Part shown: piece by piece, positions 50,669 through 59,497 of the stretch
How the letters are laid out: each line of letters begins with the position of its first letter
Numbering within the stretch: position 1 is the first letter of the stretch
NCBI RefSeq assembly: GCF_041714655.1
Contig: NZ_CP168219.1
Coordinates: 744,001 to 808,000 of the forward strand
Length of the DNA stretch: 64,000 bases
Origin: Pseudoroseicyclus_A sp041714655
GTDB lineage: Bacteria; Pseudomonadota; Alphaproteobacteria; Rhodobacterales; Rhodobacteraceae
Direction of reading: 5' to 3'
Translations under genes and position numbers: made by a program
Notes under the pieces: generated by a model
What the model saw: only the letters and a program-made list of their open reading frames with translations
The model's database searches: none
Told to the model about the DNA's origin: nothing

Positions 50669-51556
50669 TCACCCGATCTCGATGGCCTTGAGCACCGCTT
50701 CGCCAAGCCCCGCGGGGCTGTCGGCGACGACGATGCCGGCGGATTTCATGGCTTCGATCTTCGATTCCGCATCGCCCTTGCCGCCGGAGACGATGGCGCC
50801 CGCGTGGCCCATCCGGCGGCCCGGAGGCGCCGTGCGCCCGGCGATGAAACCGGCGACCGGCTTCCAGCGGCCCTTCTTCTTCTGCTCGATGAGGAACTCG
50901 GCGGCCTCCTCCTCGGCGGAGCCGCCGATCTCGCCGATCATGATGATCGACTGCGTCTCGTCATCGTCGAGGAACATGTCGAGCACGTCGATATGCTCGG
51001 TGCCCTTGATCGGGTCGCCGCCGATGCCGACGGCCGTCGACTGGCCGAGCCCGCTGTCGGAAGTCTGCTTGACCGCCTCATAGGTGAGCGTGCCGGAGCG
51101 CGAGACGACGCCGACGGAGCCGCGCTTGTGGATATGGCCGGGCATGATGCCGATCTTGCAGGCATCGGGCGTGATGACGCCCGGGCAGTTCGGCCCGATG
51201 AGCCGCGTCGCGGTGCCTTCGAGCGCGCGTTTGACGGACATCATGTCGAGCACCGGGATGCCTTCGGTGATACAGACCACCAGCGGGATCTTGGCGTCGA
51301 TGGCCTCGAGGATCGAATCCGCGGCGAAGGGCGGCGGCACGTAGATGACGGAGGCATTGGCGCCGGTCTTGGCCACGGCCTCGTGGACGGAGTTGAACAC
51401 CGGCAGGTCGAGATGGGTCTGCCCGCCCTTGCCGGGCGTGACGCCGCCGACCATCTTCGTGCCATAGGCGATGGCCTGCTCCGAATGGAACGTGCCCTGG
51501 CTGCCGGTGAAGCCCTGGCAGATCACCTTCGTGTTTTCGTCAATCAGTACGGCCAT
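50669..51556 (-). CDS. sucD: Succinate-CoA ligase, alpha subunit
   Basis: 295 residues. The CoA-binding Rossmann motif GFTGSQGTFHSEQAIAYGTKMVGGV is at the N-terminus, and the phosphohistidine is in GHAGAIVSGGKGDAESK (about 243-259). With SucC it converts succinyl-CoA to succinate with formation of ATP or GTP. Normally adjacent to sucC, it is separated from it here by a sulfotransferase-like gene and a small secreted-protein gene. Confidence 0.96.
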   Translation of the reverse strand: MAVLIDENTKVICQGFTGSQGTFHSEQAIAYGTKMVGGVTPGKGGQTHLDLPVFNSVHEAVAKTGANASVIYVPPPFAADSILEAIDAKIPLVVCITEGIPVLDMMSVKRALEGTATRLIGPNCPGVITPDACKIGIMPGHIHKRGSVGVVSRSGTLTYEAVKQTSDSGLGQSTAVGIGGDPIKGTEHIDVLDMFLDDDETQSIIMIGEIGGSAEEEAAEFLIEQKKKGRWKPVAGFIAGRTAPPGRRMGHAGAIVSGGKGDAESKIEAMKSAGIVVADSPAGLGEAVLKAIEIG

Positions 51557-51592
51557 GTGCCTCGTCCTTTCGGGGAAGGTCTGCTTGCTGTC

Positions 51593-52747
51593 TCAGGGCG
51601 CCAGCGTGGTCGCGCCCGGTCTGCGTCGAAGGAGCCTTGCGGCCCAACCGCGGGTTGCTGTCTTCAATTGTCTCGCCGGCGCGGCACCGGCCTGGGTGCC
51701 GGCAGCCCCGGCGATCTCGCCGAGCCGGATGGCGCGCACGACGCCGGCGCCGACTTCCGCCAGCTCGGCCGCCGTGGGCGGCGGGGCGGGTGGGGGCGCG
51801 GCATTGGCGGGAAAGAGCTCGGCCCGCTCGGGGAACCAGCGGGCGCGGAGCGCCTCGTTGCTCTCGGCATTGGCGTCGCGCACCCGCGCGACATCCTCGG
51901 GCGAGAGCGCCAGACGCGGCCGGTCGGCATAGGTCCGCTTCAGGTGGGTCACCAGCGTGCTGGTGAAGCGGTCGCTCCGGTCGCCGCCGAGACCCTCCTC
52001 GGCGATGTTGAGCTGGCGGAGGAACTCCGCCGCCGCGGCGCTGAAGCTCTCGTTCATCCGCTCGGGGCGGGTGAAATCGGCGGCGTTGAGCCCCAGGATC
52101 GCGGCGAAATCGGCGAGGAGGTCGCCGTCCTTCATTGCGTCCTTCTCGAGGAGCCTGACGATCATCCGATCGCCGGCGCCCGCCGCCTCCCAGTCGCGCA
52201 CGACCTTGTCATGGTCGTGCACCAGCGCGGCGGGGACAGTCTGCTCGAGCGTCTTCGTCAGGCCGAAGCGCAGGCGCTGCGAATAGCGGCTGACCAGCAG
52301 ATCCTCCTGCCGGCGGAGGTAGATCACATAGGTGACCTTGCCGAAATGCCGGCGGAACATCCGGTCGGCCGCTGCGCTGAGCTCGGGGCTGACCCGCGCG
52401 CCGCCGATATGCTCGCTGGAGAGGACGACCTTCGCCGGCTTCTCCGCCGCGATCCAGCCGTCCAGCGCCGCCTCGAAACGCTTCGCGAAATCCGCCTGGG
52501 CGGCGAGGTCGGGCGTGCCGAAGACGCGGCGCGGCATCGGATCGGGCAGGAGCTCGCCCGCCTCGGCGAACTGGCAGAGCGCATATTCGATCTGGCTGTA
52601 GCGCACCGGCATGCCGCGCATCGGCACCTGCGCGAAATGCACGCCGGCGCCGGCGAGCGCCGCCTTGTTCTCGCGCAGCCAGGACTGGATCGAGGTGGTG
52701 CCGGTCTTCGGCATCCCCACATGGACGATGGCCTCGGGACGGCTCAT
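51593..52747 (-). CDS. Sulfotransferase-like P-loop protein inserted between sucC and sucD
   Basis: 384 residues. The N-terminus EAIVHVGMPKTGTTSIQSWL carries the PAPS-binding 5'-phosphosulfate loop of sulfotransferases, and VTYVIYLRRQEDLLVSRYSQRL fits the 3'-phosphate-binding strand and helix. Similar proteins in bacteria sulfate or otherwise modify surface polysaccharides, and many are of unknown activity. No link to the TCA cycle is known. It overlaps the preceding small gene by four bases (ATGA) and lies 36 bp before sucD. Confidence 0.78.
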   Translation of the reverse strand: MSRPEAIVHVGMPKTGTTSIQSWLRENKAALAGAGVHFAQVPMRGMPVRYSQIEYALCQFAEAGELLPDPMPRRVFGTPDLAAQADFAKRFEAALDGWIAAEKPAKVVLSSEHIGGARVSPELSAAADRMFRRHFGKVTYVIYLRRQEDLLVSRYSQRLRFGLTKTLEQTVPAALVHDHDKVVRDWEAAGAGDRMIVRLLEKDAMKDGDLLADFAAILGLNAADFTRPERMNESFSAAAAEFLRQLNIAEEGLGGDRSDRFTSTLVTHLKRTYADRPRLALSPEDVARVRDANAESNEALRARWFPERAELFPANAAPPPAPPPTAAELAEVGAGVVRAIRLGEIAGAAGTQAGAAPARQLKTATRGWAARLLRRRPGATTLAP

Positions 52748-53214
52748 TGGAAGGCCTCCCCGATGACGAGCGCGCGCAGGTAGCTCCGCCCCAGCGTGTC
52801 CTCGTCGATCAGTTCGGCATAGACCTCGCCATCGGCGGCGGCGTGGGAGAGAAGCGACAGCGCGAAGCGGGCGTTCTCCTCCGTGCCCGCCACCAGCGAG
52901 CAGCCGGGGCGGCCGCGCACGTCGACGAGCTTCACAGTGAGGTCGAGCGCCTGGTGATACCAGATGCCGTCGGCGGGCTGGTAGGCGAAGGGGCCGTCGG
53001 CGAGGAGAACCTCGGCCACGGCGAAATCCGGCTGGGTCTCGACGCAGATCGTCAGGAACATCTGCGCCGTCTCTACGGCCCCCGCCGGCGCCAGGGCCGC
53101 CCGCGCATCCTCGCCGGAGGCAAGGGCGGGCGAGGCAAGGGCAAAGAGGGCGCCCGCGAGGGGAGAGATCGCCCCCCGGCGCCCTGTCGTCCGGCCCTGC
53201 CTTGCGCGGTTCAT
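52744..53214 (-). CDS. Secreted protein of unknown function in the suc operon
   Basis: 156 residues. A twin-arginine-like start (MNRARQGRTTGRRGAISPLAGALFALASPALA) forms a signal peptide, then a domain of about 120 residues with two cysteines (TICVET and GCSLVAG). Function unknown. It starts 23 bp after sucC and overlaps the sulfotransferase-like gene, so it is in the suc transcript. Confidence 0.7.
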   Translation of the reverse strand: MNRARQGRTTGRRGAISPLAGALFALASPALASGEDARAALAPAGAVETAQMFLTICVETQPDFAVAEVLLADGPFAYQPADGIWYHQALDLTVKLVDVRGRPGCSLVAGTEENARFALSLLSHAAADGEVYAELIDEDTLGRSYLRALVIGEAFQ

Positions 53215-53237
53215 GTCTGTCCTCCGGCCGGTCCGGC

Positions 53238-54431
53238 TCAGCCCTTCACGGCCTTGACGATCTTCTCCGCCCCGTCCCTCAGGTCGTCGGCGGCGATGAC
53301 ATTGAGCCCGGAACTGGCGATGATCTCCTTGCCCTTCTCGACATTCGTGCCCTCGAGCCGCACGACGAGCGGCACTTCGAGCCCGACTTCCTTCACCGCG
53401 GCGATCACGCCCTCGGCGATCACGTCGCAGCGCATGATGCCGCCGAAGATGTTGACGAGGATGCCCTTCACCTGCGGATCGGAGGTGATGATCTTGAAGG
53501 CCTCGGTGACCTTCTCCTTCGTCGCGCCGCCGCCGACATCGAGGAAGTTCGCCGGCTCGGCGCCGTAGAGCTTGATGATGTCCATCGTCGCCATGGCAAG
53601 GCCGGCGCCGTTGACCATGCAGCCGATCTCGCCGTCGAGGGCGACGTAGTTGAGGTCGAACTTCGAGGCGGCGAGTTCCTTGGGGTCCTCCTCCGTCTCG
53701 TCCCTGAGCGCGAGGATGTCGGCATGGCGGTAGAGCGCGTTGCCGTCGAAGCCCATCTTGGCGTCGAGGCACTTGAGGTCGCCCTTGTCGGTGACGATGA
53801 GCGGGTTGATCTCGAGCATCTCCATGTCCTTCTCGCGGAAGAGACGGTAGAGTGTGCCCATGAGCTGGACGCATTGCTTGACCTGCGGCCCGGTGAGGCC
53901 GAGCGCGAAGGCGATGCGGCGGCCGTGATAGGCCTGATAACCTGCCGCCGGATCGACGGAGAAGCTGAGGATCTTCTCGGGCGTCGAGGCCGCGACCTCC
54001 TCGATATCCATGCCGCCCTCGGTCGAGGCGACGAAGGAGATGCGGCTGGTGGCGCGGTCGACGAGGAGCGCGAGGTAGAGCTCGGTTTCGATGCCGGAGC
54101 CGTCCTCGATATAGATGCGGTTCACCTGCTTGCCGGCCGGGCCGGTCTGCTTGGTGACGAGCGTGCGGCCGAGCATCCGGCGCGCCTCCTCGGCGGCCTC
54201 CTCGACCGACTTGGCGAGGCGGACGCCGCCCTTCTCGCCGGCATCGGGCTCCTTGAACGAGCCCTTGCCGCGGCCGCCGGCATGGATCTGCGCCTTCACG
54301 ACCCAGAGCGGCCCGTCGAGCTCGCCCGCCGCCGTCTTCGCCTCTTCGGCGCGCATCACGGCGCGGCCTTCGGAGACCGGGGCGCCATAGGAGCGCAGGA
54401 GAGCCTTGGCCTGGTATTCGTGGATGTTCAT
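53238..54431 (-). CDS. sucC: Succinate-CoA ligase, beta subunit
   Basis: 397 residues. ATP-grasp domain (about 1-230) beginning MNIHEYQAKALLRSYGAPV, with the KAQIHAGGRGKGSFK nucleotide loop, and a C-terminal ligase domain with FLDVGGGATKEKVTEAFKII and NIFGGIMRCDVIAEG. Works with SucD. AAGGAGG lies 10 bp before the ATG. First gene of the suc operon, preceded by a 254-bp region with the paired TGTGATCACA boxes. Confidence 0.96.
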   Translation of the reverse strand: MNIHEYQAKALLRSYGAPVSEGRAVMRAEEAKTAAGELDGPLWVVKAQIHAGGRGKGSFKEPDAGEKGGVRLAKSVEEAAEEARRMLGRTLVTKQTGPAGKQVNRIYIEDGSGIETELYLALLVDRATSRISFVASTEGGMDIEEVAASTPEKILSFSVDPAAGYQAYHGRRIAFALGLTGPQVKQCVQLMGTLYRLFREKDMEMLEINPLIVTDKGDLKCLDAKMGFDGNALYRHADILALRDETEEDPKELAASKFDLNYVALDGEIGCMVNGAGLAMATMDIIKLYGAEPANFLDVGGGATKEKVTEAFKIITSDPQVKGILVNIFGGIMRCDVIAEGVIAAVKEVGLEVPLVVRLEGTNVEKGKEIIASSGLNVIAADDLRDGAEKIVKAVKG

Positions 54432-54553
54432 CGGGCAGTGCCTCCTTGAAGACTCATCTGGTCGCGCATCACGGGCCTTGCCCCCTCGCGCGCGGGCCCG
54501 TCATGCGGGTCGCGCATGCGGGATCGCGCCGCCGGGGCGGTCGGGCCCCTCAA

Positions 54554-54583
54554 AGCATAGGATCGGTTTATAAAGAACCGCAA
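54554..54583 (-). promoter_or_regulatory. Candidate sucC promoter
   Basis: On the minus strand TTGCGG (54578-54583), an 18-bp spacer and TATGCT (54554-54559), in an AT-richer segment than its surroundings. It would give a leader of about 115 bases, which includes a GGGCCCG/CGGGCCC inverted repeat (54494-54548). Confidence 0.45.
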
Positions 54584-54613
54584 AATGAGGCTGTTTGCGC
54601 AAAACCCGACAAA

Positions 54614-54644
54614 TGTGATCACACGTTTCGCGCGTGTGATCACA
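54614..54644. promoter_or_regulatory. Paired TGTGATCACA operators upstream of sucC
   Basis: Two perfect palindromes TGTGATCACA at 54614-54623 and 54635-54644, centres 21 bp apart, extended to TGTGATCACACG and CGTGTGATCACA so that the whole is a 12-bp-arm inverted repeat. They lie 31 bp upstream of the candidate -35 box, a place suited to an activator. The same pair with the same spacing occurs before sdhC. As an alternative the inverted repeat could end the pepT transcript. Confidence 0.7.
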
Positions 54645-54685
54645 AGTGGGCGGTCCGCTCGGCAGGTCTCTGCCGGTTCCGCGAC

Positions 54686-55915
54686 TCAGCGCGTGGCGCG
54701 AGCGGCGATGGCGAGCATCAGTTCGGTGGCGCGGGCCATGTCCTGGATCGAGATCCATTCGAGCGGGCCGTGGATATTCTGCATGCCGGTGAAGAGGTTG
54801 GGGCAGGGCACGCCCATCTCGGTCATGCGCGAGCCGTCGGTGCCGCCGCGGATCGCGGTGAACTTCGGCTCGATGCCGATGTCGCGCGCCGCATCGGCGG
54901 CGAGGTCGACCGGCGTCATGTCCTTCTCCAGCCAGTAGCGCATGTTGCGGTATTGCGGCGTGATCTCGCAGCTCACCACCGCGCGCGGCTCGCCCGCCTG
55001 GATCGCCTCGCAGGCCTTGCGCAGGATCTCGCCCTTCTCCGCCAGCCCCTCCAGCTCGTAGTCGCGGATGATGAAGCGGATCTGCACCTCGGCGGCGTCG
55101 CCCGTCATCTCGCCCGCCATGATGAAGCCGTCGCGGCCGCGGGTCGTCTCCGGCGTCATCGTCGATTGCGGCAGGAGCGTCAGCAGCTTGGCGCCCAGGG
55201 TGATCGCGTTCACCAGCTTGCCGAAGGACAGCCCGGGATGGATCGAGACGCCGCGGATCCGCACCATGGCGCCATCGGCCGAGAAGGTCTCGTATTCGAT
55301 CGAGGGGGGCTTCTGCCCATCGAACGTATAGGCGAAATCGGCGCCGAGGTCCTTCGGCAGCTTCTCGTGGGCGCCGCGGCCGATCTCCTCATCCGGCGTG
55401 AAGGCGAGGCGGAGCTTCGGGCGGGGCGTGCCGGTCTCGATCATGTGGCGGGCGGCGGCCATGACGATGGCAACGCCGGCCTTGTCGTCGCCGCCGAGAA
55501 GCGTCAGGCCCGAGGCGGTGACGATGTCGTCGCCCACCTTCTCGGCCAGATAGGGCGAGGCCTCGGGCGAGAGCACGAGGTCGGGATCGTCCGGGTAGGT
55601 GATGTCGCCGCCAATGTAGCCGCGGATCACGCGGGGCTTCACGCCCTCGGCGTGGAACTGCGGCGCGGTGTCGACATGCGCCATGAAGCCGATGGTGGGG
55701 CCGGGGGCGGTGCCGGGCACGGTGGCGAGGACGGTGCCGTAATCGGTGAGCTCGATCTCCTCGGCGCCGATCTCCTCCAGCTCCTTCACGAGCAGCCGTG
55801 CCATGTCGAGCTGGATCGCCGTCGAGGGCTCGGAGAGGCTGTCGACATCCGACTGGCTGTCGATGGCGCAATAGCGGACGAGACGGTCTTCGAGTTCGGC
55901 GTTGAAATCGGGCAT
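54686..55915 (-). CDS. pepT: Peptidase T (tripeptide aminopeptidase)
   Basis: 409 residues of the M20B family. Metal-site motifs are IGFMAHVDTAP (first His/Asp), LLGGDDKAGVAIVMAAARH (bridging Asp) and AFTPDEEIGRGAHE (catalytic Glu and ligand). It removes N-terminal residues from tripeptides in the cytosol. It sits between mdh and sucC but is bounded by a terminator upstream and the suc control region downstream, so it is probably a separate transcript. GAGGAG precedes the ATG. Confidence 0.92.
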   Translation of the reverse strand: MPDFNAELEDRLVRYCAIDSQSDVDSLSEPSTAIQLDMARLLVKELEEIGAEEIELTDYGTVLATVPGTAPGPTIGFMAHVDTAPQFHAEGVKPRVIRGYIGGDITYPDDPDLVLSPEASPYLAEKVGDDIVTASGLTLLGGDDKAGVAIVMAAARHMIETGTPRPKLRLAFTPDEEIGRGAHEKLPKDLGADFAYTFDGQKPPSIEYETFSADGAMVRIRGVSIHPGLSFGKLVNAITLGAKLLTLLPQSTMTPETTRGRDGFIMAGEMTGDAAEVQIRFIIRDYELEGLAEKGEILRKACEAIQAGEPRAVVSCEITPQYRNMRYWLEKDMTPVDLAADAARDIGIEPKFTAIRGGTDGSRMTEMGVPCPNLFTGMQNIHGPLEWISIQDMARATELMLAIAARATR

Positions 55916-55976
55916 GGCAGGCTCCTCGGGCGTTCGGGCCGGAGGGAATGCCCGGGCGGCCGGGAAGTCAACCGCA

Positions 55977-56010
55977 GCAAAACGCCCGGACCTCGGGGGA
56001 GGTTCGGGCG
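55977..56010 (-). terminator. Rho-independent terminator after mdh
   Basis: On the minus strand, a 12-bp stem with one mismatch (55999-56010 with 55983-55994, four-base loop) is followed by a T-run (TTTTGC, 55977-55982 on the complement). It starts 22 bp after the mdh stop codon. Confidence 0.88.
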
Positions 56011-56032
56011 CTGGTCTGGCTCGCAGAGTGGC

Positions 56033-56995
56033 TTACGCCAGCGTCGAGTCGATCTCCTTGCAGGCATCGACGAGGCCCTTCACGGCCTCGACCGACTTGT
56101 CGAAGCCGGCCTGCTCCTCGCGGGAGAGCTTGATCTCGATGACCTTCTCGATGCCGCCGGCACCGATCACGGTCGGCACGCCGACATACATGCCCTTGAG
56201 CCCGAAGGCGCCGTCGACATAGGCCGCGCAGGGCAGGACGCGCTTCTGGTCCTTGAGATAGGCTTCCGCCATCTCGATCGCCGAGGTCGCGGGGGCGTAG
56301 AAGGCAGAGCCGGTCTTGAGGAGGCCGACGATCTCGGCGCCGCCGTCGCGGGTGCGCTGGACGATGGCGTCTAGCTTGTCCTGCGTGGTCCAGCCCATCT
56401 CGACGAGGTCGGGGAGCGGGATGCCGCCGACGGTGGAGTAGCGGACGGAGGGCACCATCGTGTCGCCATGGCCGCCGAGCACGAAGGCGGTGACGTCCTT
56501 CATCGAGACGCCGAATTCGAGGCTGAGGAAATGCCGGAAGCGAGCCGAGTCGAGCACGCCCGCCATGCCGCAGACCTTCTCGTGCGGCAGGCCGGAGAAT
56601 TCGCGCAGCGCCCAGACCATCGCGTCGAGCGGGTTGGTGATGCAGATCACGAAGGCATCCGGCGCGTGGGTCTTGATGCCCTCGCCGACGGATTTCATCA
56701 CCTTGAGGTTGATGCCGAGGAGGTCGTCGCGGCTCATGCCGGGCTTGCGCGGCACGCCGGCGGTGACGATGCAGACGTCTGCGCCCGCGATGTCGGCGTA
56801 ATCGTTGGTGCCCTTGAGGCTGGCGTCGAAGCCTTCGGCCGGGCCGCTTTCGGCCAGGTCGAGCGCCTTGCCCTGGGGAATGCCTTCGGCAATGTCGAAG
56901 AGAACGACGTCGCCGAGCTCCTTGATCGCGGCCAGATGGGCGAGCGTGCCGCCGATCTGTCCGGCGCCGATGAGGGCGATCTTCGGTCTGGCCAT
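56033..56995 (-). CDS. mdh: Malate dehydrogenase
   Basis: 320 residues of the LDH-like MDH type found in alphaproteobacteria. NAD-binding GAGQIGG (about 10-16), substrate-binding arginines around VPRKPGMSRDDLL and NPLDAMVW, and the catalytic histidine in VLGGHGDTMVPSVR. It oxidises malate to oxaloacetate in the TCA cycle. ATG 56995 is chosen by family; the frame extends upstream without similarity. It has its own terminator, and no TGTGATCACA box is seen upstream. Confidence 0.95.
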   Translation of the reverse strand: MARPKIALIGAGQIGGTLAHLAAIKELGDVVLFDIAEGIPQGKALDLAESGPAEGFDASLKGTNDYADIAGADVCIVTAGVPRKPGMSRDDLLGINLKVMKSVGEGIKTHAPDAFVICITNPLDAMVWALREFSGLPHEKVCGMAGVLDSARFRHFLSLEFGVSMKDVTAFVLGGHGDTMVPSVRYSTVGGIPLPDLVEMGWTTQDKLDAIVQRTRDGGAEIVGLLKTGSAFYAPATSAIEMAEAYLKDQKRVLPCAAYVDGAFGLKGMYVGVPTVIGAGGIEKVIEIKLSREEQAGFDKSVEAVKGLVDACKEIDSTLA

Positions 56996-57100
56996 GGGGG
57001 TGGTCCCTTGCTGTGTGGCGTTGACGCGTTGCCTATCGCCGAGTGACCCTTCACGCAAGGGCGGGAAGGGCCGCAAATCCTGCTAGCGATAACAGGCGCG

Positions 57101-57134
57101 CCGGGCGCCCGGCCGCCGCCGGACGCCCGGTTTT
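57101..57134 (+). terminator. Strong hairpin with T4 tail between two leftward genes
   Basis: CCGGGCGCCCGG (57101-57112) pairs with CCGGACGCCCGG (57119-57130) at 11 of 12 positions and is followed by TTTT on the plus strand. Both neighbouring genes run leftwards, so the T-run is on the wrong side to end the upstream one; on the minus strand it has no U-run. It may block antisense transcription or be a less efficient terminator of the small gene at 57199. Confidence 0.4.
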
Positions 57135-57198
57135 CATGCGAAGATCGCGCCCGGAGACCGGTGCGATTTCCGGTGCCCGGGCGGCCGGCCGAGCCCGC

Positions 57199-57501
57199 TC
57201 AGGCTGGCGCGTCGGTGTTCGGCAGCGCCTCGGCCAGCGCCTCGTAGGCGACGCCGGCCGCGACGAGGCAGGTCGGCCCGCCGGGGCGGGTCATCGTGAT
57301 CGTCCATGTGCCGGTTTCCAGCGAGGCGAAGACCTCGACCACGGCATTGTTGGCGCCGAGCGCGATGGATTGCCGGCTCTCGCCGTAGCGTTCGGCGAGG
57401 CGGGTGACGACGTCCTCGTGAGCCGCGCAATTGGCGGCGAGGGCGGGCCCGGCGAGGGGCAGGGTTAGGAAGGCGGCCGCGAGGGCGAGGCGGGGGCGCA
57501 T
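57199..57501 (-). CDS. Small secreted protein of unknown function
   Basis: 100 residues: signal peptide MRPRLALAAAFLTLPLAGPALA, then a domain of about 75 residues with two cysteines (ANCAAHED and PTCLVAAGV), ERYGESRQSIALGANNAVVEVFAS and GTWTITMTRPGG. I recall this pattern in many uncharacterised alphaproteobacterial periplasmic proteins. The ATG at 57501 gives the signal peptide directly. No operon partner is clear; mdh lies 203 bp downstream. Confidence 0.72.
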   Translation of the reverse strand: MRPRLALAAAFLTLPLAGPALAANCAAHEDVVTRLAERYGESRQSIALGANNAVVEVFASLETGTWTITMTRPGGPTCLVAAGVAYEALAEALPNTDAPA

Positions 57502-57766
57502 GGCGCTGTCCTTTTCAAACGGGGCGCCTTTGGCGCCGGCTACCTGTCTGGCGCCTCTGGCGCCGGCATTGACGATCGGCCGCTTCGCCCTCCGCCGCCT
57601 TTTGCGGCGGAGCCCTGCCCATGCGACCTTTTCGCTCTGAGGCTGCGGCCATCCTGCCAAATCGAGGTTAAGGGAGCGTTCGTTGCGGCGCGGACCCGCC
57701 CGCAACCCGCGCCCTTGCCCCCGGCGCGCCCCTGCGGCAGGACAGCGCCGCGAGAAGGAGACCGGC

Positions 57767-58600
57767 ATGACCCTCCGCCCCTGGCGCTCGGCGCTCTACA
57801 TCCCCGCCTCCAAGCCCCGCGCGATGGACAAGGCGCGCGGCCTCGATGCCGATGCGCTGATCTTTGACCTCGAGGATGCCGTCACACCGGCCGAAAAGCC
57901 TGCCGCGAGAGAGGCGCTGGCGGTGGCGCTCAAGGCCGGGGGCCATGGCCCGCGGGCCTGCCTCGTGCGCATCAACGGCCTCTCGACCCCCTGGGGCGAG
58001 GAGGATCTCGCCGCCCTTGCCGCGCTCCGCCCCGATGGGGTGCTCCTGCCGAAGGTGGGCGCGGCGGAAGACCTCTCCGCCGTCGCCGCCCGCCTGCCGG
58101 GCCTGCCGCTCTGGGCGATGATCGAGACGCCGCGGGGCGTCCTCGCTGCCGCGGAGATCGCCGCGCATCCGGGGCTGGAGGGGCTGGTGCTCGGCACCAA
58201 CGACCTCGCCGCCGAGCTCGGCGCGCGCAGCCGCGCCGGGCTGGCCCATGCGCTGCAGCACACGCTCCTCGCCGGGCGGGCCGCAGGGCGGATCGTGCTC
58301 GACGGCGTCTACAACGCCTTTCGCGACGAGGCCGGGCTGCGCGCCGAGGCGGAGGAGGCGCTGGCCTGGGGCTTCGACGGCAAGAGCCTCATCCATCCCG
58401 GCCAGATCGCACCCGTGAACGAGGTCTTCACTCCCTCGCCGGAGGCGCAGGCCGCGGCCCGCGCCCTCATCGCCGCCCATCGGCAGGCCGAGGCGGCGGG
58501 GCAGGGCGTTGCCGTCCATGAGGGGCGGATCGTCGAATCCTTGCATGTCGCAGCGGCGGAGGCTCTTCTGGCGCGGGCGACATTGGCCGGGCCGCGATGA
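57767..58600 (+). CDS. HpcH/HpaI-type CoA ester lyase (CitE-like; malyl-CoA lyase or thioesterase candidate)
   Basis: 277 residues with the (beta/alpha)8 barrel of the citrate lyase beta/malyl-CoA lyase family. RSALYIPASKPRAMDKARGLDADALIFDLEDAVTPAEKPAARE carries the substrate Arg and metal-binding region, and GTNDLAAELG the acidic ligand. It is shorter than malyl-CoA lyase Mcl1 of Rhodobacter (about 318) and nearer the length of Mcl2-type malyl-CoA thioesterases or CitE-like proteins. Its place beside mdh and sdh suits a C4 acyl-CoA role, which is inference. AAGGAG precedes the ATG; an upstream in-frame extension is unlikely. Confidence 0.8.
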   Translation: MTLRPWRSALYIPASKPRAMDKARGLDADALIFDLEDAVTPAEKPAAREALAVALKAGGHGPRACLVRINGLSTPWGEEDLAALAALRPDGVLLPKVGAAEDLSAVAARLPGLPLWAMIETPRGVLAAAEIAAHPGLEGLVLGTNDLAAELGARSRAGLAHALQHTLLAGRAAGRIVLDGVYNAFRDEAGLRAEAEEALAWGFDGKSLIHPGQIAPVNEVFTPSPEAQAAARALIAAHRQAEAAGQGVAVHEGRIVESLHVAAAEALLARATLAGPR

Positions 58601-58634
58601 CGGAGCCGGGTCCGGGGCTGACGGGGGACGAGAC

Positions 58635-59186
58635 ATGATCTGGCTGATACTGGGGGTGCTCCTGTGGAGCCTGCCCCACATGATGAAGCGCTTCGCGCCG
58701 GGGCTCCGCGCCCGGATGGGGGAGGGGCCGGGCAGGGGTGTGATCGCCGTGGCCGCGCTCGCCGGGCTCGTGCTGATGATCGTCGGCTACCGCAACGCCG
58801 CCTATGTGCCGGTCTACGATCCGCCCTATTTCCTGCGGCATCTCAACTGGATCCTGATGCTGCTCGCCGTCGTGCTCATCAACCTGCAGTTCTCGCGCGG
58901 GGTGCTGCGGACGAAGCTCCGCCATCCGATGCTGAACGCGGTGAAGACCTGGGCGATCGCCCATCTTCTGGTGCGCGGCGACCTCGCCTCCCTGATCCTC
59001 TTCGGCGGGCTCTTCGCCTGGGCCCTGTCCGACATGATCCTCATCAACCGGCAGGTGCCGGACTGGACGCCGCCGCCACGGGGCACCGTGGTCAACGACA
59101 TCCTCTATGTCGTCGTCTCGGCCCTCGTCTACATCGCCGTCGTCTATATCCACGGATGGCTCGGGCCGTCCCCCTTCGGAGGCTGA
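58635..59186 (+). CDS. NnrU family membrane protein
   Basis: 183 residues with about five membrane helices: MIWLILGVLLWSLPHMMKRFAP at the start, conserved NLQFSRGVLRTKLRHPMLNAVKTWAIAHLLVRGD in the middle and VVSALVYIAVVYIHGWLGPSPF at the end. NnrU was named for a role in nitric oxide metabolism in denitrifiers, and homologues such as 15-cis-zeta-carotene isomerase bind heme. Exact role here is unknown; no denitrification genes are nearby. It starts 34 bp after the lyase. Confidence 0.88.
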   Translation: MIWLILGVLLWSLPHMMKRFAPGLRARMGEGPGRGVIAVAALAGLVLMIVGYRNAAYVPVYDPPYFLRHLNWILMLLAVVLINLQFSRGVLRTKLRHPMLNAVKTWAIAHLLVRGDLASLILFGGLFAWALSDMILINRQVPDWTPPPRGTVVNDILYVVVSALVYIAVVYIHGWLGPSPFGG

Positions 59187-59191
59187 GACCC

Positions 59192-59395
59192 ATGCGCGCC
59201 TACAGATTGCTCACCGAGGACGATACCTCGGCCTTCTGTCACAAGGTGACGGAGGCGCTGGCGAAGGGCTGGGAGCTGCACGGCTCGCCCGCCTATGCCT
59301 ATGACGCCACCGCCGGCATCATGCGCTGCGCCCAGGCCGTCACCAAGGAGGTGGACGGCGAGTACGAGCCCGGCATGAAGCTCGGCCAGCTCTGA
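59192..59395 (+). CDS. DUF1737 domain protein
   Basis: 67 residues. RLLTEDDTSAFCHKVTEALAKGWELHGSPAYAYD is the DUF1737 pattern (small single-domain protein with a helix and short strands). Function unknown. It follows nnrU by 5 bp and likely shares its transcript. Confidence 0.82.
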   Translation: MRAYRLLTEDDTSAFCHKVTEALAKGWELHGSPAYAYDATAGIMRCAQAVTKEVDGEYEPGMKLGQL

Positions 59396-59497
59396 GGCGC
59401 CGGGGCCGGGCCGAGAGGCCCTCCGCTCCCCGGATCGCCCGCCCTTGGGCCGCGAATCGCAGCGGCGGCTAACTGCTTGCGGTAACGGCTCTTAACC

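Noticed and set aside
54614..54644. TGTGATCACA boxes as CRP or FNR sites
   Set aside because: CRP needs TGTGA and TCACA separated by six bases, and FNR uses TTGAT-N4-ATCAA. Here the half sites overlap with no spacer, which does not fit either.
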